Of a stretch of 64,000 nucleotides of DNA, positions 1-8,670 are shown one piece after another (within the stretch, counting starts at the first letter, position 1; every line of letters starts with the position of its first letter). The notes beneath the pieces are model-generated. The model saw only the letters and a program-made list of their open reading frames with translations. It searched no databases and was not told the origin of the DNA. The stretch covers positions 4,570 to 68,569 of the forward strand of contig JBNLDC010000072.1 in assembly GCA_050304135.1 (NCBI GenBank), given 5' to 3'. Source of the DNA: JAFGNB01 sp050304135. GTDB taxonomy: Bacteria > Fibrobacterota > Chitinivibrionia > Chitinivibrionales > Chitinispirillaceae. Position numbers and translations under genes: made by a program.

Positions 1-56
1 AATGATGCCAGCAACTGGTATACGGTAAAAAGTGTTCCTGCGGTCGGTCTGGTCAT
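1..56 (-). CDS. Partial gene running off the left edge, last visible gene of the radical SAM operon
   Basis: Only the first 18 codons are visible (MTRPTAGTLFTVYQLLAS). The ATG at 56-54 follows a GGGG-type ribosome binding site with normal spacing, and it lies 32 bases after the stop codon of the U32 gene on the same strand. It is therefore very likely the next gene of the same operon. The visible N-terminus is moderately hydrophobic, but nothing in it identifies a family. The opposite-strand frame that also crosses this stretch has no start before position 55 and lies mostly antisense to the U32 gene, so it was not preferred. Confidence 0.55.
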   Translation of the reverse strand, partial: MTRPTAGTLFTVYQLLAS

Positions 57-88
57 GATACCCCTGTGTAAACGTTCAGAGGAGGCTT

Positions 89-1300
89 TCAGTAATAGGT
101 TCCCGCTACCATATTTTCAAGAATTGCATCCAGGTGTCGCATATCCTCCGCGTGGCGCATCTCTCCGCCGATATACTGCACTTTTTCACGTGCGAAACCG
201 TCACAGAAATCGCAGCCGGCACATGCCCGGTTCAGGCAATCCTCAGTCATCATCCGTTCAACAACACCGTCAAGTGCCCGGTTGTCGATAAAAATTCCCA
301 GATGTCGGGCATACGCTTCCGATTCCGCCAGTCGCCGCATGTGCCTGATGGCGTCACGGAGCCTGAAAATATTCACGAACGATATTCTGAACAGCTCCCG
401 TACCGCCCGACGGAAATGCCCCGGCTGCATGAACAGATACTTGTTCATTGTCGGTACCAGATCCATGAAGTTTCCTTCGTGTCGCCGCCGCGTATAGGCG
501 GAAGCGATAACGGAGAGGGCATCGGTGGTCAGACCGCGTTCGACGATTTTGAACTTTTTTATTCCGAGTCCTTCATAGAGTTCGACATCCTCCGGCCGGA
601 TCCAGTTTGATTTGATAATGGATACCGGATCGGAGAAATTGCGTGCCAGGCAGGAAACAAAATAATAGTCCATGTTGTAGCGGTTTGTCTTCGTTCCCGA
701 CTGTGAGGAGTGGGCATTGAAATTCCCGTGTAGCGTAACGAACGGACACCCGCGTTTGCAGATCATATTCACTATCAGCTGAACGGCACAACTGGAGTTG
801 GCGGTGATCCGGCGTAGCTCCCGGAAGTTGCGGTTCATCTCGACATGCGAGAGCGTTATGGTGTCGGCTCCCAGGTTCTGCCAAAACAGGACTTTCTCGA
901 GAGAATTGACCCCCGCCTGTGTTGAAACGGTTATTCCGAAATCAGGGTAGTGTTTCTTTACCAGCTCCACCAGAAACGGCATGGCGAGCGTAATGCGATC
1001 GACCCCTATATCGGCCAGCCAGTCAAGCAGCCGCCGGATACGCCGGTACCCGTTCCTGGTGAATTCACGGTTACCGATACAGGTGGTGTTGATAAGGTAA
1101 TTGAATGTGAGCCCCCGCCGATGGGCCTCCTCGACCGTCCAACGAACCTCCCGTTTCGACGGTTCCCCCTGCGCCATCGACGACTTGCCGCCGCCCGGAT
1201 AATCCTCACGGAGTTTTCCGTACACCTCGGCAACCTGTGAAAGATCGAGCCGGTCAAAATAGTCTCGTTCCCAGTTCAACGGCAGGGTGAATGTCGTCAT
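89..1300 (-). CDS. Peptidase U32 family protein, probable Fe-S enzyme
   Basis: A 403-residue protein of the U32 (COG0826) family. Family members once called collagenase-like proteases include UbiU/UbiV, RlhA and TrhP, which bind [4Fe-4S] clusters and support oxygen-independent hydroxylation of quinones or RNA. The family-like core includes the phrase IKSNWIRPEDVELYEGLGIK (residues about 229-248). Cysteines lie at 74, 171, 181, 185 and 217, with 181/185 in ICKRGCPF, and a second group C355-x4-C-x2-C-x2-C366 lies near the C-terminus. Nine cysteines could hold one or two Fe-S clusters. The start has an AGGAAAG ribosome binding site about 8 bases upstream. It is the eighth gene of the minus-strand operon, 61 bases after the second GNAT gene. 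Its placement with three B12 radical SAM enzymes suggests small-molecule modification, not proteolysis. The substrate is unknown. Confidence 0.8.
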   Translation of the reverse strand: MTTFTLPLNWERDYFDRLDLSQVAEVYGKLREDYPGGGKSSMAQGEPSKREVRWTVEEAHRRGLTFNYLINTTCIGNREFTRNGYRRIRRLLDWLADIGVDRITLAMPFLVELVKKHYPDFGITVSTQAGVNSLEKVLFWQNLGADTITLSHVEMNRNFRELRRITANSSCAVQLIVNMICKRGCPFVTLHGNFNAHSSQSGTKTNRYNMDYYFVSCLARNFSDPVSIIKSNWIRPEDVELYEGLGIKKFKIVERGLTTDALSVIASAYTRRRHEGNFMDLVPTMNKYLFMQPGHFRRAVRELFRISFVNIFRLRDAIRHMRRLAESEAYARHLGIFIDNRALDGVVERMMTEDCLNRACAGCDFCDGFAREKVQYIGGEMRHAEDMRHLDAILENMVAGTYY

Positions 1301-1361
1301 AGCATATACTTTCCTATGTCATTAGTGTGACCGGAGCAACCTGCCGCAAAAAAACGCCGGC

Positions 1362-2450
1362 TCATAGTGTCGCCAGTTCAAGGTGCGGAACCCTTCCATT
1401 ACTGCAGGTGCGCGCGAACTGCGCACCGTCTTCCCAGTATACAAGATACATTCGGCTCGTATAACGGACAGCCGGAAAGGATTGCACGGATTCACGAAGC
1501 GCATCACGCTCATGAAATCCGATCGAAAATGCGGTATAGCCACCGGTAACGGCATGCCTCTGAAGCGCCTCGAGAAGATCCTGCAATACCGTGACGTCCT
1601 GATTCCGGACACAGAGGAACGAAACGACAAATCCCCTGAGTGATGAACCCGGGTCGGGAAGCGGTGCGAATCCTCGCACGCGCAGCAGCATGTTAAGTGC
1701 CGGCCGCACCAGCCCTATCCATCCTTCGTAACCGTCAATACGGTACTGACGATATGCCGACTGGTCCCACGCCCCCACAACGCCGAGAATCCGGGAATTT
1801 CTCACGGCAACAAAGAAATCATCGCTCCGGAATCCCCTGGTGCGCGGACCGGAAAAATCCGATACTTCATAAAAAGGATAAAATTGGCGTTGCGGACCGT
1901 TTTCCGCCAGAAACGTGACGATCTCATGTAAAGAGATACTATTGCCGCGCACAATATCCACCCTGCAGGGACGCTGCCTTCGCTCTTTACACAGCACCGT
2001 GTAAACCTGATATTCCCCGATATCCTCATACGTCGGCAGTGCCGCCCGTCTGCTCGTCAGATACCTGCGCGCCGAGTGGTTGGACGATACGATAGTGGAA
2101 AGGTACGCGGGAGCTCTGCCGTCCGCATGCAGTTCACGTAATGCACGGTATCCTCTTCCCGTGATGATCCCGTTGCGCGCGGCAGGATCGATGCGAAATC
2201 CGCCGAGGTACCCGAAGTCTCGCACCTTTCCGTTTATATACATCGGAATTATATTGCGGCACGCCATCGCCTGAATCCGTTCCTCGGTTTCGTACACCAG
2301 GGTTTGCGCCTGCGTTGCCACGACCGGAGCGCCCGCAAAGTAGTCGGGCTCACGCGTATAGGCCACCCGGATCCCGCCCGGCATTGCCGATCGGCGCAGC
2401 AGATCGCGAAGGGCAGCGTCATCAGTTCGGACGGCGAGACGAAACGGCAT
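1362..2450 (-). CDS. GNAT-like acyltransferase
   Basis: A 362-residue protein with a GNAT-type N-acyltransferase signature in its first half. The stretch FGYLGGFRIDPAARNG is followed by a helix with RGYRALRELHADGR, then a strand and SSNHSARRYL, the usual order of the acetyl-CoA loop and the N-x-x-A-x-x-x-Y motif. The second half is more divergent and may be a second, degenerate GNAT fold. The start MPFRLAV at 2450 is chosen over an upstream in-frame ATG at 2501, because it lies one base after the stop of the preceding radical SAM gene (TGATATG). This matches the tight spacing of the operon. The acyl donor and acceptor cannot be read from sequence. Confidence 0.65.
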   Translation of the reverse strand: MPFRLAVRTDDAALRDLLRRSAMPGGIRVAYTREPDYFAGAPVVATQAQTLVYETEERIQAMACRNIIPMYINGKVRDFGYLGGFRIDPAARNGIITGRGYRALRELHADGRAPAYLSTIVSSNHSARRYLTSRRAALPTYEDIGEYQVYTVLCKERRQRPCRVDIVRGNSISLHEIVTFLAENGPQRQFYPFYEVSDFSGPRTRGFRSDDFFVAVRNSRILGVVGAWDQSAYRQYRIDGYEGWIGLVRPALNMLLRVRGFAPLPDPGSSLRGFVVSFLCVRNQDVTVLQDLLEALQRHAVTGGYTAFSIGFHERDALRESVQSFPAVRYTSRMYLVYWEDGAQFARTCSNGRVPHLELATL

Positions 2451-2451
2451 A

Positions 2452-3777
2452 TCAACGGTCTCCCAACGGCAGATCCTGCCGGCGCTTGACATCCCGGCCA
2501 CTGAGGAAATTCATGGTGAAGTATGCCAGTGCAAGCGATAGCGTACGGCAGTTCGACCGTAGATCCAGAGAACGCCACAGTATGGAAAATGGTGCATATA
2601 CCTTCTTCCGGTATTTCAGACACAAACGGGAAACCTGTTCCGCCCTCATTGCACGCGGGCGGAAAGCCACTTTACCGAATGTATACTCCGGATCAAGCCA
2701 CCACCGGTCATACAACAGTCGTCCCTCCTCCTCAAGCCGCCGATACAGCGGTGTTCCGGGAAACGGAACAAGGTGGTTGAACGCGGCGAAAAACAACCGG
2801 TGTTTCTGAACAAACCGGTAGGTGTTGCGGAACGTGTTCTCCGTATCGTGATCATAGCCGAAGAGAAAGGTTCCGTAGACCACCAGACCATACTTCCTGA
2901 ACAGTTCGAGGCAGTTGCTGAAATCGCGTGCCTGATTGTTCACCCCTTTCCGCATTGTTCTGAGGTTACCGGGTTCAAGCGATTCGAATCCGACAAGAAC
3001 ACCGAGGCATCCACTTTTTTTCATCAGTGCGAGAAGTTCCTGATTGCGGGCGATGTCGATGCTTACCTGTCCCACCCATTTAATCTTCAGGGGAATCATC
3101 GCACCGAAAAGTTCCCGGCACTGGAGCGGATCGGCGGCGATGTTGTCGTCCACAAAGAACACGATTCGTTTACGATCGAGTGTTCCCAGTTCATGAAGGA
3201 CATCCTCCGTCGGACGGGTCCGGAAGGTCCCGCGGAAAAAGCTGCTGATCGAACAGAATTCACACCCGTATCTGCATCCTCTGCCCGATTCAATCAACGA
3301 AATGTTCACATAATTGCGGTTCCCGTAAATACCGCGATCCGGCTGCAGACCCCGGAGATCGGGACGGTTTACCGATGTGTACCGGGACGCCAGTCGGCCG
3401 TAAGCGAATTCGTCCAGCAGACGCGGCCAACACTCTTCCGCCTCTCCGATCACCACCGCGTCCGCATGGGGCGTCGCCTCATCGGGCATGAGCGTGACAT
3501 GAAACCCCCCGAGAACCACCGCGACACCCCGCTTGCGGAATGCCGCGGCAATCTGGTACGACCTGCGGGCAGTGTACGTTTCGACGGTAATTGCCGCGAT
3601 GTCCGTCGGTTCGTCAAAATCGATTTCTTCAATGCGGTCATCGAAAAAACGACGTTCAATCGTTTTGGGTGTCAACGCCGAAAGTACGGCGATCACCAGC
3701 GGTTCCATCTGCCATGTCCGCACGTACGTTTTACCGGACTTCCGACCGACACAGGGCATAATAAACGTGACCTTCAT
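2452..3777 (-). CDS. B12-binding domain radical SAM protein (third copy in operon)
   Basis: A 441-residue class B-type radical SAM protein. Residues 1-140 form a cobalamin-binding Rossmann-like domain (VVLGGFHVTLMPDE, then VIGEAEECWP). The radical SAM core follows, with the [4Fe-4S] motif C168-x3-C172-x2-C175 in GRGCRYGCEFCSI. Other family marks are FVDDNIAADP, LVGFESLEPGNL and LVPFPGTPLYRRLEEEGRLL. Such enzymes often methylate unactivated carbons or build carbon-carbon bonds, using SAM and methylcobalamin. The start codon overlaps the sulfotransferase stop by 4 bases (ATGA). It is separated from the other two radical SAM genes by three genes and is clearly diverged from them, so it probably acts at a different step or position. 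The substrate is unknown. Confidence 0.88.
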   Translation of the reverse strand: MKVTFIMPCVGRKSGKTYVRTWQMEPLVIAVLSALTPKTIERRFFDDRIEEIDFDEPTDIAAITVETYTARRSYQIAAAFRKRGVAVVLGGFHVTLMPDEATPHADAVVIGEAEECWPRLLDEFAYGRLASRYTSVNRPDLRGLQPDRGIYGNRNYVNISLIESGRGCRYGCEFCSISSFFRGTFRTRPTEDVLHELGTLDRKRIVFFVDDNIAADPLQCRELFGAMIPLKIKWVGQVSIDIARNQELLALMKKSGCLGVLVGFESLEPGNLRTMRKGVNNQARDFSNCLELFRKYGLVVYGTFLFGYDHDTENTFRNTYRFVQKHRLFFAAFNHLVPFPGTPLYRRLEEEGRLLYDRWWLDPEYTFGKVAFRPRAMRAEQVSRLCLKYRKKVYAPFSILWRSLDLRSNCRTLSLALAYFTMNFLSGRDVKRRQDLPLGDR

Positions 3778-4949
3778 ACGTCCCTCACCGGTCGATGATT
3801 GGCAGTCGCTGCGACGGATTCCTGAACCGTTTTCGCAGAAACAGCGACCGAAGCCGGCTTTTCAATCGGGTATCCGAATGCGTCGAAGGCAAACCTCCAC
3901 CGTTTCCCTACCGCGATGCGCTCCTGATCGTCCATGCTATACACCCCCTTCCGGAAATTCCGTACCGAATCAAGATACCGCTCAAATCCGTTACGATCGC
4001 GGTCGAATCCCGCAAAACCGAACGTATCGTATATCCGCTCCAGAAGCACCACGGGTGATGCTTCAAAGTCCTCAAAACGTACTTCCACCAGATTGCTTTC
4101 AGGCACAAGGGACCTCTCGTCAAGGTATCGTCGCAGTATGGTTTCATAGCTCACCATGACATACTCCCGGATTGCAGCGTCGCTCACCTGCTGCAACCGG
4201 CAGATGGGTACCAGCGTACGGAACAGATGCATACACGACGGAAAAACGTCGAGCGGATTTCTGACGACATGTATGAAACGGGCATCCGGAAAAAGATCCA
4301 GCAGCGCCCGTATGCGGCAGGTATTCGCCGGATTCTTGAGTACGAGACGCTTTCCGTTCGAAGCGAATGTCAATTTTTTACACAACCGCTCATAACAGGA
4401 ACGCCATTCCTCCGACTCTTTATCGGTCAGGCTTTCGAGAAGTCCATCCCTCAGGAGAACACTATGTGCCTGTTTCGGAAAGAACATCTGATGATAGAGC
4501 GTGCGTTTCGTGACCGCCAGCAGAGCGAGCTCCTCTTCCTGGGGAGTATCCATCGAAAGAGCAACATCGTCCATGGGACGCCGAGGAGGAGTCAGACGAC
4601 CGAAAAGCGGTTTCAGCAACCGCTCCGACGACAGAAAGAACTCCGGTGCAAGCGTCTGAAACAGGGAAAGGAAGGCGAGCTCCCCGGACCTGCTCAGCAC
4701 ATTATGAACATGGGTGGTCCCGCTTCGCCAGTACCCGATGATGAAAACCGGTGCTCTGGTTATCTTCGTCCGGCGGACCGCCGGACCATACCGCAGATCT
4801 TCATACCGGCGCCAGGGCCAGGATAATGCGCCGGTAAAGAGAATCCACAGCATCCTCGTCAGAAAAGGCGCCTCCGGAGCCCGGTGCCGCAGCAACAGGC
4901 CCGGCCATTTACGCAATCTGCCGAAAATGACCGGATGGAGTGTTCTCAT
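3774..4949 (-). CDS. Sulfotransferase family protein
   Basis: A 391-residue PAPS-dependent sulfotransferase-family protein. The 5'-phosphosulfate-binding loop is FIIGYWRSGTTH at residues 69-80, LKNP lies at 204-207, and the 3'-phosphate-binding motif is HVVRNPLDVFPS at 227-238. The C-terminal half contains VEVRFEDFEASP and FRKGVYSMDDQE, consistent with sulfotransferase folds of the PF13469 type. It overlaps the preceding GH3 gene by 4 bases (ATGA) and is overlapped by the next radical SAM gene in the same way. In this operon it would most simply add a sulfate to a hydroxyl group of a small molecule or lipid made by its neighbours. The acceptor is not predictable from sequence. Confidence 0.85.
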   Translation of the reverse strand: MRTLHPVIFGRLRKWPGLLLRHRAPEAPFLTRMLWILFTGALSWPWRRYEDLRYGPAVRRTKITRAPVFIIGYWRSGTTHVHNVLSRSGELAFLSLFQTLAPEFFLSSERLLKPLFGRLTPPRRPMDDVALSMDTPQEEELALLAVTKRTLYHQMFFPKQAHSVLLRDGLLESLTDKESEEWRSCYERLCKKLTFASNGKRLVLKNPANTCRIRALLDLFPDARFIHVVRNPLDVFPSCMHLFRTLVPICRLQQVSDAAIREYVMVSYETILRRYLDERSLVPESNLVEVRFEDFEASPVVLLERIYDTFGFAGFDRDRNGFERYLDSVRNFRKGVYSMDDQERIAVGKRWRFAFDAFGYPIEKPASVAVSAKTVQESVAATANHRPVRDV

Positions 4950-6607
4950 TTGACGAACCCCCCATCAAATACCGTATGCCATCCGGAATCGGTACTCAGC
5001 GACGGGAATTTGACGTCGCCTCTTCTGCGCCCCTGTCGCTCCATATGGTGAATGAAACACCGCCGTGCATCGCCGTGAATCTCGAAAACCTTGAGTGAGT
5101 CAAGCTGCAGTTGACGACGGGCGTGCCGGTAATGGTAATTTTCACTGAGAAGCGTTTCGCACCGGGAGGCCAACGATCCGTAGTCGGTATCCCGGTTCCC
5201 GTTCCGCTGAAGGTAGAGCACATAGGAACATTTATTTCCCTCACGATACGGAGCAAGCATCCGGAATGGAAACGGCAACAACACATTGTTCATTGTCTCG
5301 AATACAGAACCGACGTACAGGTCACTGAGTTTCTCACCGACAAGGTCGCACAAAGTTCCGTCCCGACCGAGAAACCGGAAACAGGGAAGCCTGTGCCACA
5401 TTCCGGTCACCTCCACGATATCATGGAGCCGGTACCGGTACAAACCACCCCCCGTCGTGATGAGAACCGTATACCGTCCGCCGACCTCAAGTTCCCACAA
5501 TCGCCGGATACCGCCGCCATCAACTTTCATGAACTCAAGAAAATGAGAGCGTACGGCGGCAACTCGTTGATCCCGTCGTCCTAAAGGAATGGATACCGCA
5601 CCTTCGGTGGCCATAAGCCCCTTGGGCTGAAGGTGAACCTTCGGGAAACCACGTTTGAGATAATCGGCAGTTTCTTCCGCCCGCGCATCGGTCCAGCAGC
5701 TGATAACTTTGAGCTTCGGCCATATCTTCGCCATACCGGATTCAAGAGAGATATCTATTGCGTCAAGCTCATCCGCTCTGCGGGGATCGGCCTGATGGAG
5801 TGCCTGCAGTTCCGGTACGGTATTCTCCTTCCGGCCGGCAATGCCGGCTATCGTTCCATGCCTGATATCATCGGTAATCGTATGATACCGCGTTTTCAGT
5901 TCGTCCAGCATCAGCGTGAAAAATGTGGGATGCCATACCGATACCAGACGAAGGTCGCGTTCACGAACCAGAAGCAGAAGCAAACGATAGAAGAATTCCT
6001 TACCGTGGTATGCAGTACCGAGCACCGGAGGAACGGCAAACACTCTCCGTGCGGCATCGGCCTGCGACGGTGCCAGATACTCCGCATCATCGGCGAACCC
6101 GACGGGCACTGCGGAGTGTTCCATTCCCTCAACCGGTGTACCGGGACTTACCGACCAGAAGTGCCGACCGAGAAAAAGCGAGGGATGACGGAGATACAAC
6201 CCGGTTAGCCATGGTGCAACCGCGCGCCGGTATTCCCGACGAAGTGATGCGGTGTACGGAATGAACTTGCTCGGCCCCGACGAACCGCTTGTCGGCTGCA
6301 GCAGAATAACGGGCTCGTTCGTCAGAACCCGCTTCCCGCCCCGACGGACACTGTCAATCGCGTCAGTATAGTCGCGGTAATCCGACGGTTGCGGGATACG
6401 CTCCGTCCAGTCCGTCACCGATGACACGGCGGCTCGCTCGAGCCATCCGGCGGAGGTGTTACTTCGTACGACACGGCGGAGAATACGCACCTGAAAGAAA
6501 CGCGGGAAAAAGGAACCGCCGTAAAAAAGGAGATAGTCGGGGAGACTCGTAAAAAAAAGTATCCCGTGAGCCAGCATAACGGCAACTTTCTCCGGGAACT
6601 TACTCAT
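4946..6607 (-). CDS. GH3 family acyl-acid amido synthetase
   Basis: A 553-residue member of the GH3 (auxin-responsive promoter) branch of the adenylate-forming superfamily. These enzymes adenylate a carboxylic acid and usually couple it to an amine. Visible motifs are the P-loop-like TSGSSGPSKFIP at residues 106-117, the LMATEGAVSIP stretch that corresponds to the acyl-substrate and ATP motif, and YRYRLHDIVEVTG near residue 430. The start MSKFPEK at 6607 overlaps the preceding GNAT stop by 8 bases (ATGAGTAA), and this is preferred to a longer upstream frame opening at 6784. Plant GH3 proteins conjugate jasmonate or auxin to amino acids, while bacterial members are mostly uncharacterised. In this operon it is the likely conjugating enzyme. 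The acid and amine are unknown. Confidence 0.85.
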   Translation of the reverse strand: MSKFPEKVAVMLAHGILFFTSLPDYLLFYGGSFFPRFFQVRILRRVVRSNTSAGWLERAAVSSVTDWTERIPQPSDYRDYTDAIDSVRRGGKRVLTNEPVILLQPTSGSSGPSKFIPYTASLRREYRRAVAPWLTGLYLRHPSLFLGRHFWSVSPGTPVEGMEHSAVPVGFADDAEYLAPSQADAARRVFAVPPVLGTAYHGKEFFYRLLLLLVRERDLRLVSVWHPTFFTLMLDELKTRYHTITDDIRHGTIAGIAGRKENTVPELQALHQADPRRADELDAIDISLESGMAKIWPKLKVISCWTDARAEETADYLKRGFPKVHLQPKGLMATEGAVSIPLGRRDQRVAAVRSHFLEFMKVDGGGIRRLWELEVGGRYTVLITTGGGLYRYRLHDIVEVTGMWHRLPCFRFLGRDGTLCDLVGEKLSDLYVGSVFETMNNVLLPFPFRMLAPYREGNKCSYVLYLQRNGNRDTDYGSLASRCETLLSENYHYRHARRQLQLDSLKVFEIHGDARRCFIHHMERQGRRRGDVKFPSLSTDSGWHTVFDGGFVK

Positions 6608-7328
6608 GCCACGAAACTCTCGTCCTCTGGAGTGCCCTGAAGATGTGGCGGCCGAAATTGCCAAAGGCGATATCCGCCAGACACACCAGCTCATCACCCA
6701 GGCGGAATCCGGGGTTCCTTTCCAGATAAAAACGGACATGGCGGTCCGCACAACGCAGCAGATCACTGTCACATACTCCGGCATTCAGGTAATCCCGATT
6801 TCCACCGAATTGAAGTATGCCCGTTGACTGATTATAATAGTCGCCGAACTTCGTCCTGCAGATACCATCCATGAGCCGTTGATATTCAGATGGTGTCGAC
6901 GTTCGACAGGTCGGGTAGAATCTCTTGAAGTAAAGAGGAAGAAACCGGTAGGTTCGGTATCCTTTCGACAGCAGAAGCCAGTGGCAGGGAATCCCCCGAT
7001 GAGTGTCCAGCATCCGTACCATGAAATGACAGAAACTACCGGCCAGTGTACTGCGCTGCCGATACCGCTCTGCCACAACCGTATCACCACTGAACAGAAT
7101 CGCATGGGGGGTTCCGTCAATTTCCGTACGGAAAGTCTGAACCGTCGAAAAACCGGCGATCTCATCCGGCGCGTTCCTGAGCAGTATCACCCACTGCTTT
7201 TCCCGCAGGTCCAGGAGAAATCTGCGGCGATCGAGGTTATCATAGTACCTTCTGTGCAGATCGAACATCCGGTCGATATCGGGAGGTGCAAGCCGCGAGA
7301 CTGCGGTAATCGACGAACTAAGCGGCAT
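6600..7328 (-). CDS. GNAT-like acyltransferase
   Basis: A 242-residue protein with a probable GNAT fold. The region ILFSGDTVVAERYRQRSTLA is followed by a helix and a strand, which matches the acyl-CoA pyrophosphate loop of the family (Arg/Gln-rich loop, then Gly/Ser). The start MPLSSSIT at 7328 overlaps the upstream radical SAM stop by 11 bases and is preferred to the longer frame opening at 7418. The C-terminal part (YYNQSTGILQFGGNRDY onward) has no motif I recognise. It is the first of two GNAT-like genes in the operon, and the two are not obviously close paralogues. It may transfer an acyl group to an amine of the operon product, but its substrate is not known. Confidence 0.6.
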   Translation of the reverse strand: MPLSSSITAVSRLAPPDIDRMFDLHRRYYDNLDRRRFLLDLREKQWVILLRNAPDEIAGFSTVQTFRTEIDGTPHAILFSGDTVVAERYRQRSTLAGSFCHFMVRMLDTHRGIPCHWLLLSKGYRTYRFLPLYFKRFYPTCRTSTPSEYQRLMDGICRTKFGDYYNQSTGILQFGGNRDYLNAGVCDSDLLRCADRHVRFYLERNPGFRLGDELVCLADIAFGNFGRHIFRALQRTRVSWHE

Positions 7329-8670
7329 GGTGCCGTGCCTCCCGGAATGGTTCCTCGCCACCGGATACTCTTGCATCAACCGCCCGTGCATGCCGGCGAA
7401 ACCCCATATTGACGGCACCGGTCACCAGCCGGTTCGCACTCAGCCCAACGACACGATGAACGATTCGCCCGATACTGTAAGCCCGCAGCCACAGGTTGCA
7501 GTACTCCCGCCGCAGCTCATCCGCGCTCATATTCCGGGGTTCGAAAACAACATGTTCGATATCGTACAGGCTCCAGTCATTCGAGAGAATTCGGCCTTCA
7601 TTCTTCAACTTCGAATAGAGCGGGGTTCCCGGAAACGGGGTAAGCAGTGCGAATCGAGGGGCATCCACTCCGGACTCGTCTACGAAATCGAGCGTTTCGG
7701 AAAAGGTTGCCTTTGTATCCTGATCGAAACCAAGCACAAAGCATCCCAACACCCGTATCCCATCGCTGTGAAAACGATTCATGGCCAGTTTGTAAACGGT
7801 AACGTCATTATGCAATTTCGCGCAACCGGAGAGGGAACTCTGGTTGATCGATTCAAATCCGACGAGAACACCCTCACAACCGCTGCGCACCATCAGATCA
7901 TATACCTCGTCGTCACCGGTGACGGCAACGGTCGTCAGGCCCGACCAGCGCACGCCGCAGGACCTCAGCCCGTCGAAAAGCGACATCGCGTATTCCCGGT
8001 CGGCGGTCAGATTGGGATCCAGAAACAGCACCCGGCGTGAACGTAAAGCACGGATTTCATCGACCACCTCCGCAACAGGACGTTTGCTTACCTTACCCTG
8101 CCAGCAGGATTGCACCGAGCAGAAGCTGCATGCATTCGTGCATCCGCGTGACGCCATTACCGTCGGAATGTTCAGGTAGCGCCCAACGGGAAGAAGATGA
8201 CGGGCCGGAACTGTCGCGGACATGATCTGACGGACAGTGCCCCGATACAATCCGGAAACCCGCATCCCGCCGTGAAGATCCTTCAACAACGCTGGCCAGA
8301 CTTCCTCGGCTGGTCCTGTAATGACGATATCGGCAAAGTTCCCTGCTTCATCCGGGTTGAGCGTGACGTGCGGTCCGCCCATGATAACGACGCTCCCCCT
8401 GCGTCTGAAGCCGGTACCCAGTTCGTAAGCGCGCATTGCCGAAGAAGTGACGCAGGTTATCCCCACGATGTCGTACTGCCGTGCGTTATAATCAAACGAC
8501 TGAACACCCTCGTCGACAATATCGATTTCAGCGTTCAGATCCGGTGGTACCAGCGCCGCCAGAGTCGTCAGGGTGAGGGGGGCATACGAGAGTTGACGGC
8601 CGAAACGGCCACCGTAACGGTACACCGTGTCACTAGGCAGCACAAGCAGAATACGCATCGCGGTTTTCAT
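7318..8670 (-). CDS. B12-binding domain radical SAM protein (second copy in operon)
   Basis: A 450-residue protein with an N-terminal cobalamin-binding domain (VVIMGGPHVTLNPDE near residue 94) and a radical SAM core with C177-x3-C181-x2-C184 in ASRGCTNACSFCSV. Downstream marks include LFLDPNLTADREYAMSLFDG, GVLVGFESINQSSL, CFVLGFDQDTKATF and LLTPFPGTPLYSKLKNEGRI. It is closely similar in layout and wording to the neighbouring gene at 8633-9979, which suggests a tandem duplication followed by divergence. An alternative start at 8658 (MRILLVLP) would align better with the N-terminus of that neighbour. The gene overlaps the 3' end of the upstream gene. A radical C-methylation or rearrangement is expected from the family, but the substrate is unknown. 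Confidence 0.88.
   Translation of the reverse strand: MKTAMRILLVLPSDTVYRYGGRFGRQLSYAPLTLTTLAALVPPDLNAEIDIVDEGVQSFDYNARQYDIVGITCVTSSAMRAYELGTGFRRRGSVVIMGGPHVTLNPDEAGNFADIVITGPAEEVWPALLKDLHGGMRVSGLYRGTVRQIMSATVPARHLLPVGRYLNIPTVMASRGCTNACSFCSVQSCWQGKVSKRPVAEVVDEIRALRSRRVLFLDPNLTADREYAMSLFDGLRSCGVRWSGLTTVAVTGDDEVYDLMVRSGCEGVLVGFESINQSSLSGCAKLHNDVTVYKLAMNRFHSDGIRVLGCFVLGFDQDTKATFSETLDFVDESGVDAPRFALLTPFPGTPLYSKLKNEGRILSNDWSLYDIEHVVFEPRNMSADELRREYCNLWLRAYSIGRIVHRVVGLSANRLVTGAVNMGFRRHARAVDARVSGGEEPFREARHHAA

Noticed and set aside
2773..3798. A 341-codon plus-strand frame opposite the radical SAM gene
   Set aside because: It is antisense to a gene with clear radical SAM motifs and has no family character of its own.
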